DNA of 64,000 nucleotides from Lactifluus volemus (GCA_022376515.1 WTXI01000074.1:101146-165145); one strand, 5' to 3'; counted from the first letter of the stretch, positions 32,440-44,061 are shown. Program-made: numbers and translations. Notes: generated from the letters alone by a model not told the origin.

Positions 32440-32645
32440 ACGCGTGCGCGAACCTCACCGCAGAAGAGCAGGCGGGCACAGCCACCGGACGATACACCAA
32501 GACGGAACTCGACGAGCTGGAAACGACATTGAAGGAGTACGAGCTGTGGCTGAATGAGTGGGTGGAGAAGCAGAGGATGCGGAAAAGTGCCAAGGTGCTC
32601 GAGACGCACCTGCAACGTCTGGTGCAGAACCAACAAAGACTGTAA
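32440..32645 (+). pseudogene. Fragment resembling an Lhs1/HYOU1-type Hsp70 tail
   Basis: An open stretch encodes TAEEQAGTATGRYTKTELDE, ELWLNEWVEKQ and KVLETHLQRLV. The spacing of a conserved Glu/Leu helix, a Trp-Leu motif and a final helix resembles the C-terminal helical region of ER-lumenal Hsp110/Grp170-type chaperones as I remember them. A homopolymer of 18 G (32300-32317) lies upstream and no rest of the gene is present. It could also be an unrelated coiled helix. Confidence 0.35.
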
Positions 32646-33253
32646 GAAAGATGTCAAAGATGGGATCCCTTGCAGCGAAGGGCTGATCTTGCAATGACAG
32701 CGTGACCCAGGCCACCACAAGGTGCCCATTTTGGCTACCCCATCGTTTGCGCGGATCGAATTCCTGGGATTACCTCAATCAACGAAATATAGCGTTAGAA
32801 AGGTCTTTAGGAGAAACATACCATCCCAGCAACCAGTCATTTCATGCACAAAGTACTGCGCACCGTCCACACCGAGGACGAAACCAACGAGATTTGCGCC
32901 CATCAATAGCAAGATGTTGAAGACCCCACCTGCTGCTCATATGAGGCAGTACCACCACTTTTCCCCAAACTACAGCAAAAAAAAAAAGGGAACGGGGTGA
33001 GAAAAGAGCTCGCTTCCAGGTATTAACCACACCCAGCAGAGTTTGATAACGCCACACGCACCAAGGTCACAGGTAACGCTGGAAGGGAAAAAAGTTAGCC
33101 ATAGAAAACAAAAACTAACCTGACGGCAGCAGCGGCCAGGGGAAGGGGGGGTTGGCATGGAGATGCCAAGGTCGAGAGGAGGTCTGTTGCTCTGGTGAGG
33201 TTGGAATTCAGAAATTATGATCCACTATCGAGTGCTGCAATCGACGAACTCAC

Positions 33254-33693
33254 TAGGCTGAAGGGTATCGGGAATGTGGTCGAACATAGCCGTGTCCCTG
33301 TTGGCATGAATTGCCCAGTTACAGCCAGCATCATTGCGCGCAGTAACCAACACTGAATAACGCTGAGCAACAGTGACGCTCAGAAAGTCAATGTGGTGCT
33401 CGTCAACGTCAGTCTACGATATATCGTCGGCGTCAGATTAGCCTCCGATGCAGATGTCAAGGGTATACGGACGCCGTCGGGTTCTATAATACACATATCG
33501 TGGCCATCAATCCAGAAGAAGAACACGGCGAACGCACCAGTGTTCACGATGCAGAGTCAATAGGTCTTGCCGGGTTCGAACGGTAGTGTCGTGTTCTCGT
33601 TGAAGCCGATGTGGGAAGTGACAGGAGCGGGCTTTTTCCCCGAAATTGGGCCTGGGTAACAGCCATCCTGGGCAAAGTACATCAATGCCGCGT
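33254..33693 (-). pseudogene. Fet3-type multicopper ferroxidase fragment
   Basis: Minus-strand exon 33693-33473 encodes ALMYFAQDGCYPGPISG, GFNENTTLPFEPGKTY, an in-frame TGA (33557-33559) and VNTGAFAVFFFWIDGHDM. A GT-AG intron leads to exon 33413-33254 with DFLSVTVAQRYSVLVTARND, WAIHANRDTAMFDHIPDTL, and a GTGAGT donor at its end. These are hallmarks of the second cupredoxin domain of fungal cell-surface iron oxidases. Introns are kept, so it was captured as DNA. Flanking exons (signal peptide, copper sites, membrane anchor) are absent. The stop and a DMC-for-DMR change look like CGN to TGN transitions. Confidence 0.8.
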
Positions 33694-34470
33694 CTGCAGA
33701 CACATAAGATTTGTGAATTTGCTGAACCAACAACAACGTGAGGATCTCTTCATGACGGCAACAGCACGGGAGGGCCAGAGGGGAGGCAGGCGACAACGGT
33801 GATGGCAGTGAGTGATGTCATGGTGGTGGTGGTAAGTAGGAGAGGCACGCTGGCAGAGCAGGAGGGAGAGGAAGCACGTTGGGGGGCAATGGGAGAAAAG
33901 CGCGGCCGTAAGCTCAATCGAAGATGCAGCCCCCCAAAAAGACCCAAATGATGCTAGTCTGAAGAAAGCAGGAAGAGAGACACTCACGAAGGTCTGTGGA
34001 GAGTATACAAGTCTCACGGGCAGCGGAGGAAAGAACTGGGGGACACTTTGAGAAGGAGAGCAAGAAGGAAGAAATGTATGCGTTCGAATCAGCGCAACAC
34101 AAAGTTGATTCGACAAACAATTACAAATAGTAGTATAGGTCATTATGCTGAAGTCGGCTCTGTGACCGGACACAGTGAGTACTCGATGCAGGGTTTTTGC
34201 ACGTTCAATAAACTGGAACAATAGTGCGCGATATGTTTTATTCAATTCCAATCAGTTGCCTTAGATTGAATAATAAATCTCGTGACATGCAATCATTCTT
34301 ATTCAACAGAATTCAACTGGTGGTTGAAAAGTATTGAATGATATTCAAATTCTATTAGCCGATATCAATCAATGTAATCCATATCAACTGTTATCGGTTT
34401 CCTTAGATCAATATTTAATTTCTATTAATTGCGATTAGTTTACTGTAAGACATTTCTCGTAGGGGGTCAT

Positions 34471-35020
34471 AGGTGGTGGTGGTGATGGTGGTGGGTGCGC
34501 TACTGGTTTCACCATAGTGGGCAAGGACTAACTTACATGATGGACCCTTCAGCGAGTGAGGCACTGTCACCGCAAGGGGTCAAGTTTGGAAAACCAGACT
34601 TTGCCCTTGAAGCACAGAAATGTCCGGCTCCGCGTATGAAGGAAGGCAGCTGTCTCTTGTGCGGGAGGAATGTATAGTACGCGGCCTGTCGTGCGAAACA
34701 GAGGCAGAGACGACGGCGATTATATGAAAAAAAGTATGAAGAAAGAAGTGAGATAGAAGACGGGCGTGGAAGACTACAGTCATGTTTACCTGCAGCCGAT
34801 TCGGCTGGTTGGGTAACGGGATATTCGCGCAGGGCGGTGGTGGGTATTCCTGTATTCGTAGGCGCTGGAAGACGTGGAATTAAAGGTGGTGATGTGCCAG
34901 TGGACAAGGCACAAGGAATAGATCTACCGCCACCGCCAGCCCCACTAAGAAAACCGAGAGAACGTGCTAGTGGTACAAGGAGATATAGTATGGTGATACA
35001 GTACAGTATCCCACCATGGT
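34471..35020 (+). pseudogene. Proline-rich gene remnant (unit 3)
   Basis: Continues on the right of the inverted-repeat element, whose left flank (about 31,660-31,870) holds the matching 5' part. The piece gaaggcagctgtc...gtgcgggaggaatg aligns with the start of the coiled coil of the 41.7 kb gene. After a large internal deletion it joins the C-terminal GIPVFVGAG ... LPPPPAPLRKPRERASGT, parallel to GIPVYVGAG ... EPPPLPTAPRRTRGRTGSG. Confidence 0.65.
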
Positions 35021-35379
35021 ACGGCACTATGATGATATCATTCTGTCTCTATGCCTCGCAACTGTTACCCTATTTCACTCTATTGTTACAGTATTATTCC
35101 CTGGCGTGTGGCTTGTGATTTTAGCCACACAGTTCATCGTACTCTCAACCTCTGCAAGTTCGGGCCCGATACGGCGCAGCTAACCAATTTCGAATTCTTC
35201 AGCAGCGCGTTCAAGTAGTTTACGGTCAGCATCGAGGGCTGGTCCGTCGTTGGAACGTATATTGGGAGAAGTGCAAGGGTTCCGGGTGCGCTCATTTTGT
35301 GTTCTTCACTAGTTACTAGTTACCGCTCGCTCCCCCTCCCCGCCCTTTGCTTGACATCCTTCCTGTTTTTAGCAGTCGT

Positions 35380-36600
35380 TCCACTCGCCAACGTCTATTT
35401 ATGACACTCTACAGTACATCAAAAATTCATTGGGCCACCCAGACGCGAGCCCTACACTTGCTCCGGGTCGATGATGTCCACCTGGCACGTATCAATCCCA
35501 CTAGTAACTCTACCTCGAAGACTCATTCCTCTGCAGCCCTTCGCAAAATAAATCATTCGTGTCTCTCTCTTCATCTGCGCCATTCCCTCTGCAATCCATG
35601 CCATTGCCCGTCGACGATCTTCCTCCACGCGACGCTTTGCTCCCCAAGTTCGAGTTCGCAACACTAGCTGACCCCCGATAACAGGAGTGGCAGGACTCTT
35701 TTTGGCATCGATACACACCAGGTTCCAAATCGGCTTCCAACATCCTGTCGTCGAAGCGAGACCGATACGTGTTCACCGAGGACTGTACCCATATGCGGCA
35801 TCTCCGACTCGCCGCCTAGAGTCCATGGGAGTCCATACAGCGAATAGCTCACTCTCCCGAATCCTTGAACGCAGGCCGGTGGGTTCCTCTAAGTTCGAAC
35901 TTTGGATCTGATTCGTTCCCCTAGTCATGTTGATTTAGCTATTTCGTAACTCAACACACCGCTGGCTCTGTTATATCAAATGCCGGTGAGCCAGTTGTGT
36001 TCTTGACCACCCGCTCGAAGGAATTGCGCTCTCATCCGAGGGAGGCCGCTCTACCCAGAGGAAAATTAACCAAAGCGGACGCTGGCGTGTTCGAAACAGC
36101 GGTGAGTCTTTCTTTCTTCCCTCACCCCTTGTCTGACACCTTTATTGAGCTGAGCGTGGCGATTGACGAAGCTTTTCTCTGGCCAGTTCATAGAAGTAGA
36201 TGAAGAAGTCGCGTTCCTATCGCGGTTTCCCTCATGTCCACGCCCTCTTCACCCTCAATCCGTTCGTGGTCACTTATCTAGTGGCACTTCTCGACGATGT
36301 CTCCGTTCTGCAGAGGGTACGTGATCCCAGTAAGGTGGTCACCACCCGCTCGGGCCGCTGATCGGCCCGGTCATGCCACTGGATAGTGGGACGCCCTGTG
36401 AACTCGCTGTTTTTTGTCCGTGTCTGGCATCCTTGTGCCGCTTCCAAAGCCTTGCGTTACAAGAGCAGGGACTGACTACAGACACCCTCGTAGGTTTCTC
36501 ACTTCTCTGCTCGTCTCTTGTTTGTTTGGCTGACGGACTGCGGGAATTAGATTTCCCCTGAGCTGACTCGGACTACGTACACTCGCGACACTGCATTTGA
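35380..36600 (+). pseudogene. Nudix remnant (unit 3)
   Basis: Exon 2 is represented by ttgaccacccgctcgaagga at about 36,003 and AGGAAAATTAACCAAAGCGGACGC near the Nudix box (GGK changed and frameshifted). Parts of exons 3-5 follow in order up to the block tacactcgcgacactgcatttgagaggtgg at about 36,577. An upstream block (about 35,380-35,880) is shared with units 2 and 5 but not with the intact unit. Not translatable. Confidence 0.6.
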
Positions 36601-37209
36601 GAGGTGGCGACAAGGCCAATTGAAGTCTCGTGGAAATTCAACAGGCCACCTACGCTCGTTCATAGACACTGTTCTTACCTGGACGCGAACTGCAAGTGTT
36701 GGGGCCTGATAGCTACTCTGACATTGGTTCTTCTGAGTTCCTCATAGACCATGATGTATGTACAAATGGGGTAACGAGCTGATAGAATTTGCGACTTTGG
36801 CAAGAACCCAATGGCTTATGAACATATAAGTGATCCTAATCACAAAAAATGATTGGATGAGCAGCGTGACCAGCAAGGACAGCTTGACTTTGTGGAATGG
36901 AGTCATTGGATGGGACGTGTCCGACACTTAGATGAAATATGAGACTGACTATTCTCCTCGCGGGAACGGAAAGTGCCCGCGCTGGCTGGTGCGACACTAG
37001 CGAATCTTCTGTATCGCAGCGATTCTGCCAGTGTCAATCTCTTGGCAATTCTCAAGCTAGATGTTGCCTTGGCTCTACCTCACGAATAACAAAATATGTA
37101 CTAGTAAGCAGTACGGTAAGGTAGCGTGTAGCAATACAAAATCACGTCCTACCTGAGACACAAGCAGCACTAGTAGTACTAGTAGACGTGTGAGCACTAT
37201 AATATACAC
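36601..37209. other. Intergenic between Nudix remnant and NLR4
   Basis: No gene supported. It corresponds to the tail-to-tail spacer of the other units, including a CACTAGTAGTACTAGTAG stretch near 37,170. Confidence 0.5.
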
Positions 37210-40200
37210 TCACTTTGCAATGTGCTCTGACAGCAGCTTGATCATCTCCTTATCATCTTCATCTGCAACCTCAATGCTGTCCTGCCGCGATTATCCACCG
37301 CCCGTATATCTGCCCCGTCTTGAGTAACAAACTTGCGACAGCGACTTTCCCTCCTGTATTACCCAGCGCAGACCCCAGCCCTGCATGGAGTCACATGTAA
37401 CGGGGTAGAACCATCATCCATCCGTGCGTTCACATCGGCGCCGGAGCCAAGCAATAACCGAACCACATCGAGGTGACCACGTTCCGATGCGTAGTGTAAT
37501 GGGGTCTTTCCGGGAAATCTTAGCTTTGATGTCCGCATTGTGCTGCACAAGTATCTGAACTGTCTCTAGATTTCCCCTCATAGCTGCACAATGCAGTGGA
37601 ATCAAACCCCGTTGGGTATCTCGGGCATTCGCTTGCGCCACATTCGAGTAGCCACTGCACTATTTCAGGCTCGCCGCCAATGATAGCGATCGCAGTAGAG
37701 TTTTTCATGCTTGCCTGGAACATCGACATTTGCACCGTGTTGGTAGAGTAACTTTGCAACATGAAGGTGCTTCCCCGCCAATGCAGCCCCCATGGGTGCC
37801 ACATAATATCCGCCACTGACATTCACATCTTGGTGATGTTTAACAATGAGGTGCTCCACCAAGCCATAAAGTCCACAGAGAGCGGCGTAATACAGGCAGG
37901 ATCGTTTTTTGGACTCTGGGGTGGAGCGAAATAGTAAAGAAGGGATCCGGAATCGGGATAAGTGTCCATGTCGTGGTATTGAAGCCACGTCGAAAAATGG
38001 AGTTTGTTTGGGTCAAAGAGAAGTTCCATCCCTTCCGATACACGCGATGCCACATTCTTGAACTGGGCATGCTTGATCCAATATCGAGCGGCGTATGCAG
38101 CCAATGAAAGCTGCCATCGATTCTATCTTCGCCCTCGGTTCTATCTTCAACCTTGATGTTATCTTCGTGAAATCATCGTCCACCGGCAAACGCAGCAGGA
38201 CACCTAAGCAAGATTGTGCGAGATGGTGTGCGCGGGTTCCAAGGAGATATGATAACGGGAGACTTCGTTACTTGAGCCGGAAAGGCGAGACGAGGTCAGG
38301 AACTCTTTCACCGAGAAATGCGAGAATTGTACAAGCCGCGAATTGCCTGTTCGACAATGGCGATCAAACTAGAGCATGCTGCCTGAAGAGCTTCTTCTTG
38401 ATCCTCCCACCGCCAGTCTGGGTTCAACTTCGGAATCCCTTCACCGTGGTCAAAGTTCACCGCGAGAACTTCTGCGAGCTCCTCGACACGAAGTGGTCGG
38501 ACGGCCACCACGAGACATTGTAAGAGACGATAAACGTCCTCACGATTTGAGCTTTTGACTCCCTTCAGGACACGCAGATACGTCTCGTCTAGAGATTCGG
38601 GCAATTCGCTGAGGACACGCTCAACATTGCGTGCAAGACATTCCCTCAGCGTTTCCAGCTGACATACAACCCATCGAAACCTGAGTGGCTGTGTGAGAAC
38701 GCAGAATAAACATAGACCGACACTCGTACATTCCGTCAGCCTTTTCAGAGAGCGCCTTGATAACTGGTCTTTAATTTCTTGCCTCCACTTCTTCATCACC
38801 AGCTCGTTGTCCGAATAAACCACTGAGCGAACATATTCGGCAATATCTTGCTTCTGGCCATCTTCGTCTTGCAGAGACAATTTGAGAGATGCCAATTGTT
38901 CGAGGGTATGTCGTATATCAACTCTGGACGACTTGTTACACATATATGCAAGTTCGGAAGGTGCAGCTCCACTAGTTCCTTCAGAAATTCCAAGACCTTT
39001 TGACGCGAGCGAGGTGCCCCAATTGACTTGGAAATATTAGGGCATTCGTCAAGAGCGTCGATAATAAGATAGATTGGCGCTTGTCCCAGGACCCGAAACA
39101 TGCTTTTTAGGCAATGTGAAAGTGCACTTTCACTGGGCTGTTGTTCACCGTTATCGTGCGTGGAGTACAAGTCGAAGAGGGCCTTGAAGCAAAGATTGGA
39201 TTGACGACAGAGCTGAATGAGGAGAGAAGTTTGCAAAGCACGAATATCTTGCTTTGAAGTGTCTTTGAAGTCGAAGAAAAAATAGGCCATGTAAGATGGC
39301 CCGGCGTGGGGGAACTGTTTTAAATCATGGATGATCGCGGAGCTGGTCGAAAATATCACTTGAGTGGAACGCAGCTAGTCAGACAGTGACAGACCTAAGA
39401 ATACTCTTTCCGGATCCAGCTATGAAGTTAGGAGGGTGGAATCAACCATAGTAACGCCGCTGAACAAAGAATATATTTACCTTTTCCATGAATCCAAAAT
39501 AAGGACCCAGAACCTGGATTTTTCCAATCTTGAAATGTACGGCCTTGAGTGAACCATGAGGCAGTGCCATTGTGGTAAGCATCGCGTGCCGTGTTATAAT
39601 TGATGGATGGATCCGGGGGAGAGAGCCACGTTTGGAACTTCTCTTGTGAATGGTCTCCTGTGATAATTTGAGGCTCTATACGATACCAATTGAATTAGGA
39701 GATCACGAACGTTTCAGATCACCGATATCGCTTTCAATCTGTTGCGTCACTATAAAAACGCGACAATTAGCTGGTGTCGAAAATGAAAGTGGAGACGCGG
39801 CGAAACGAGTACGCGCGCGGGAGCGGAACGAGCGGAGGGCGAGGTCACACACGAAGAAAAAGATGCGGAACGCGTCACTTCTCCCCCAGTCTCGTATTTT
39901 GGTATTTATGTAGTCTAGTGTGTGTACTACGGACTGAATGAATTTAGTGCCAAGACGGCCGCTCGATCTTAGTGTGCACGAGGTGGGCATTTGCCATGTG
40001 CTCAGGGTGAACTAACTATGCTAAGGTAAAGAAAAGGGTCTATATGTAGAAGATGAATGGTATCGTGACGGCGGCTGTGGGCGCCCACCCCCAACGAGGA
40101 GCAGGCGTGGTCCACGCCGGCGGGCCCTCAGGGAGCCATGGGCGTTGGCAGTCCCGTCTCAGGGTCCCCTTGCGCGCTGCGTGCCGTTCTCGGCTGCCAG

Positions 40201-41095
40201 CCCTTCTCCCCTCCGATTTGGGATTCCCCAGCATTAGCAATGAGAGTAGCTAGAATCACTTGCATGTTGCGCACCATCAATGACCTGCACAGTGGCTGTC
40301 AGAGCCTCATTATTTGACAATTTTTCCAACCTCGTCAGTGCATCTTCAATATCAGTTTTTCCAGTCAGCTTCTTTAAATATCTCTCTGAGAATGGTCAGT
40401 CAAGTGACAATTCTGCTTAGGGACCGACTCACTCCCCCATCCTTGTCTGATCTCCTTCGTCGCAATAGCCAGGATTCCAAGAATCTCCACCATTATCTTC
40501 ACAACTAAGTTCTTCATCGCTTCGGTCACTCGCACTTTAATGTAAATCTCGAGACGTTGGAAAAATGTTTCGATTCGATCGAAAAGATCAACGAGGGTGT
40601 CTTGGCTTGCGCCGACATCCTTGGCCGCCTACGGAGTGTATGATCAGCTTTGACTTTACCGATCATGGAAACCACACACCATGAGTAAGACACCTATTCC
40701 AGCGAAAATGACCTTTGCTGGTGAGAATACCTCGAGTCGGACAGTTAGAGGGCATATCCTTGGCGAGATAAGATTCGGCGATTCACCATGCTAACACCCT
40801 GGCCAAGGGCGCCAGAAAGTGCGCATAGAACAGTAACAGTGGTGTTGAGCCATTGTTCAGAGCTCCCACTACTGCTCCGAGATTGAATGAATTGTTGAAT
40901 ATTGTATTGTCTGTTAAGAAGGTCGAGGATAGCGCTAGGGGAGTCGCAATCTTCCAGTTGTACTGTGAGCTGATTGGCAAGAAGGTCGTTCTTCGTCTTC
41001 CTTTTATACTTGATCAAGGCGGCATCGAAGATTGGCCGGAAATTGGAAGATGTGCCTGAAGAAGCCTGAGTGGTCGGGAAAGGAGTGTGAGACAT
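37210..41095 (-). pseudogene. NLR4: Goodbye-NACHT-ankyrin pseudogene
   Basis: Exon order and splice sites match NLR3: exon 1 from ATG 41095 to 40787, P-loop microexon 39419-39395 (Gly-Ser-Gly-Lys-Ser), NACHT exon with LIIDALDE. The reading frame breaks at many single-base indels: one near 38,930 after CVTSRPEL, and several in the acidic linker and ankyrin region (about 37.28, 37.31, 37.37, 37.51, 37.63, 37.69, 37.91 and 38.1-38.3 kb). The Goodbye exons are still open. A 462-bp solo LTR sits in the intron before exon 5. Ankyrins are NLR3/NLR6 type. Confidence 0.88.
39772..40233. mobile_element. Solo LTR, 462 bp
   Basis: TGGTGTCG...CCCCAGCA, so TG...CA ended, bounded on both sides by TTAGC (39767-39771 and 40234-40238). 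The sequence is absent from the same intron of NLR3, where cgacaatta is followed directly by ccatgagag. No internal coding region. Size and TSD fit an LTR left by recombination of an LTR retrotransposon unrelated to the Copia LTR above. Family not identified. Confidence 0.85.
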
Positions 41096-41701
41096 AGGAT
41101 CTACTCGAGAAGCTGGTCTGCACTGAAGGGGTTCGGTAGTCGATAAGGTATAGAAGACAATATAGGACCCGTGCGTAACTGCCTCGTGTACACAGAAATA
41201 GTCCCACGAAGATATAGCTAGGTGGCCGGATATAGTAGATGATAGGCGCGCAATTCAACTCATGTAATGGCACAGTATACAAAGTGACAAACACGGAAGC
41301 AGAACACATTGTGGGGCCAGTCGAAATAGACGTGATGAGACCAAGTCAAGGTGTTATGTGGGTAGTCTGTCTTGATCATTATGCACAATCGGCATGATAA
41401 TACGTCAGTCAGAATCTACTGGAGAGTGATGTTTATGATACCGGAGCATGCCCTCGCCGCGCCCACTATCTTAACCCTGGATAAATATCTAGTTGTACAG
41501 TGGTGTGTATCGGTGTCACGGTCGGTTGACTCTGGGGGCACGTGCCAGTTACGAGTATAAGCATGCCCTAACCGTTTCGGGATCCAGCCAACTCACGGAA
41601 AGTCAAACACTCCAACCCTCCCCTACCCAGCGCAAAACGCCCCAAAACTCGCGACGTTCTTTTCTCCGCGTCATAAAAACTCATTTTTAAGAACACGAAC
41701 G
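41096..41701. other. Divergent intergenic region, NLR4 / proline-rich gene
   Basis: About 600 bp between two gene starts pointing apart. A TATA-like cataaaaactc lies at about 41,672, some 30 bp before the proline-rich reading frame. No other gene is supported. Confidence 0.45.
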
Positions 41702-44061
41702 GTGTCCCGCCCTCGCCGCCGTGGAAAACCTCCCTTAACACGCTCACATATACCACCGCTCGACGAACGCGCTTCGTTCCATGGACACAGCGACGATGAT
41801 GCAGGTGAAGGAAATCAAGAGGGGGAAGACGAAGCCGAAGCCGAAGCCGAGGAAGAGCATGAAGAACCCCCGCCACAACCCCTTCCCCTCCCTAATCCTC
41901 TGCGCCGTCAGCCGTCGATCACAATGCCCAGTGCCCTCTTCCCTCGCAGTCCGTCAATAGACCCCACCCCGTCCCAACCTGTGGCGCTCCGTGTACACTT
42001 TCCAACCAAGCCGACCTACTTTGACTATGAGGTGCCTGTGGCTGGCCCATCGAGCTCTCCGGAACGCCCGCCCCCCCCCCCCCCCCTACACCGATTCCCC
42101 ATCGGTCCCGTGCGGAATCGGTTGGTGAGCTGTCTGGGCGACGCGGCGAGCGGGTTACAGGTGGCGGCGGCGATACCCTGACGGTGTCGGGACTGTTACG
42201 GACGGGGAAGGGCAAGCAGCGCGCGACGGATTCTGTAACGGATGCGGTATCGTCGCCTCTGACGAGATCGACTGCTTTCGCTGGAAGAAACAGAGTCGAT
42301 GCGGGTGACGATGTGCGATTTGGCCTCGTAAGCGCAGACACGTCTGGCGAGATTCGCGTGCGCGGGATGGAGAAGCAGCTGTCCGCTGTGCGGGAGGAAC
42401 GTAGAGCACGCGAAGAATGGTGGGACACAGAGGCGGAAACGACCTTGATTAGGGAGGAGAAGGCGGGGTATGAAGACAAGATTAGGAAGTTGGAGGAAGA
42501 AGTGAGACGGCTCAGAGAGGAGGTGCGCATCGCGAATCCCAGTGTTTCCAGCTCGTATTTTTTTCGTATTGACAATCTTTTCTTTTTTTTTTGTTCCCGA
42601 AAGCTGGCGAGGAGACCAGCAACGACTCTCGCAGACTACTCATATTCCCACTCCATGCCCCCGCCGCCACCTCCACCGCCGCCACCACCACCACCAGATA
42701 GATCCTTTGTTCTTCCCCGAATATCAACAACTCCTGCATCAACGGAACTGTCCTTTTCTGACGTTCGTGCACACTTACGACACGCTGGGACACCTGTCGA
42801 GACTCCGATTAACGGTCCGTCAAGGTCAAAGCGCGTCGGACAACCTACCATCGGCGTACCTGCAGACAAGATGGCCGCGTTCCTGAAGGAGATGAAGCCC
42901 GTACGACTAAAGAAGGTGTATAACGCACCGGCGGATATGGGACGGCCCACTCTCCGTGCGACTTCTGCCGACAACTCGTTTGTCGCTGCAGGCATTCAGC
43001 GGCCACCACGCCCGGTCGATGGCCCGGTTGCAATCGGCGAGAAGCGAAAGAGGGAGGTCGATACGCAGGCTATGGAAGGCGTGCAGTCGATCAAGCGTCG
43101 ATTGATGGGTCCAATTCCTCGCTCGGCAGACTCTTCCTTCCAATCTACAAACACGAGCTTCTCTTCTCAGTCTCAGTCTCAGAGCCAGAGCCAAACAGAG
43201 GCAGGACCTTCGAAGCCTCCGCGCTCATTCATACCCGTACGAGCGTGGCCTTCGAGCTCTGTGGATGGGACGGACGTGACGCCGTCGCTCACTTCTGATG
43301 GAGATCCCGAGCAAGTGCCTGATGAACCGTTGCCTCCCACTCCTCCTCAAGTACCCGTAGTCGCCGCTGAATCGCCGGAGGAACAGGTTCTTTCGCCTGT
43401 TTCATCCCCCCAAAAGGGAGCAGCTGTCCCTCGCCCGCCTACACCCCCTCGACGAGCTCAGCCCCATGAAAGACTCGCCCACAGTGTGTTTGACAAGCGT
43501 CCCCCGCGATCGCCACTTCCTGCACCTACACCACTCAAGGCACGCCCTCCAACACGATCCGCAGCGCGACGCAGAATACTTGACGAATCTGACGACGAGG
43601 ACGACCCACTGGCGATCGCAGTGTCCGATTCACCCCTTGTTGTGCGCGCGCGACGAGAGCGAAGACCCGCAGCGACGGGAACGGGAGCTGCTCGGCATAC
43701 GCGACGGGATAGTGAATCATCGGCGCAAGGCGGCGAGCCAAGCAAGACTGGGCGACGGCGCACGCTAGACGAGGAGCTACGCAACTCTGATGGGGTGACT
43801 GAAGAAGACTTGTTGGTGTTTGATATTGAGCCGCATGTGTACACCACGGTTGGGCCGGCTAGTGGACCTGGGCGTGGGCGTAAAGGGTTTCTTGCGCACG
43901 GTGGCGGTGGAGGTATCCCCGTATACGTGGGCGCTGGAACTGTCGAACGCGTAGAAGGGGGCGATGACGATGACGATGAAGTGCAAATAATCGAACCTCC
44001 ACCGCTACCGACGGCGCCAAGAAGAACAAGAGGACGTACTGGTAGTGGTGTGCGGAGATGA
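41702..44061 (+). CDS. Proline-rich, acidic, coiled-coil protein (best copy)
   Basis: Two blocks, 41702-42124 and 42161-44061, joined over a 36-nt intron (GTGAGC...TTACAG). They are in frame only if one base is added to a run of 16 C at 42071-42086. With that the length would be about 774 aa. Order: basic start, Asp/Glu-rich segment (about residues 30-60), FPTKPTYFDYEVP, poly-Pro, a coiled coil (MEKQLSAVREERRAREEW ... KIRKLEEEVRRLREE), a second poly-Pro tract, a Gln/Ser repeat, Ser/Pro-rich disordered parts, an acidic ESDDEDD motif and a Gly/Arg-rich C-terminus. The expected start is GTG (41702), next in-frame ATG 41924. Family not recognised; disorder, charge and basic tail would suit a nuclear or scaffold role, but that is only a guess. 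Confidence 0.55.

Larger units (their letters stand above)
31878..34464. mobile_element. Inverted-repeat DNA element carrying host gene fragments
   Basis: Ends are inverted: left CCCAGCGAGAAATG then a variable base and CTTACAGTAA; the right end at 34,464 read on the minus strand is CCCTACGAGAAATG then CTTACAGTAA with the same single variable position. Both ends are flanked by GGTCATA (31871-31877 and 34465-34471; G-runs make 7-9 bp possible). Removing the element joins ...ggggtcat to aggtggtgg, continuing the proline-rich remnant. AT-rich arms (about 31.90-32.13 and 34.23-34.44) flank a GC-richer core with a ferroxidase fragment and an Hsp70-like fragment. No transposase is visible, so it is non-autonomous. 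The superfamily is uncertain; hAT (8 bp) or another 7-9 bp TSD group. Confidence 0.72.

Noticed and set aside
33682..34251. 189-codon open frame on the minus strand as a gene
   Set aside because: Leu/Cys/Ser-rich and without domain features. It only overlaps the ferroxidase exon edge out of context, inside the inverted-repeat element.
39772..40233. Insert in NLR4 as a SINE
   Set aside because: There is no poly(A) or internal tRNA-like promoter; TG...CA ends and a 5-bp duplication fit an LTR better.
40053..40253. Short open frame on the plus strand as a gene
   Set aside because: It lies almost wholly inside the solo LTR.
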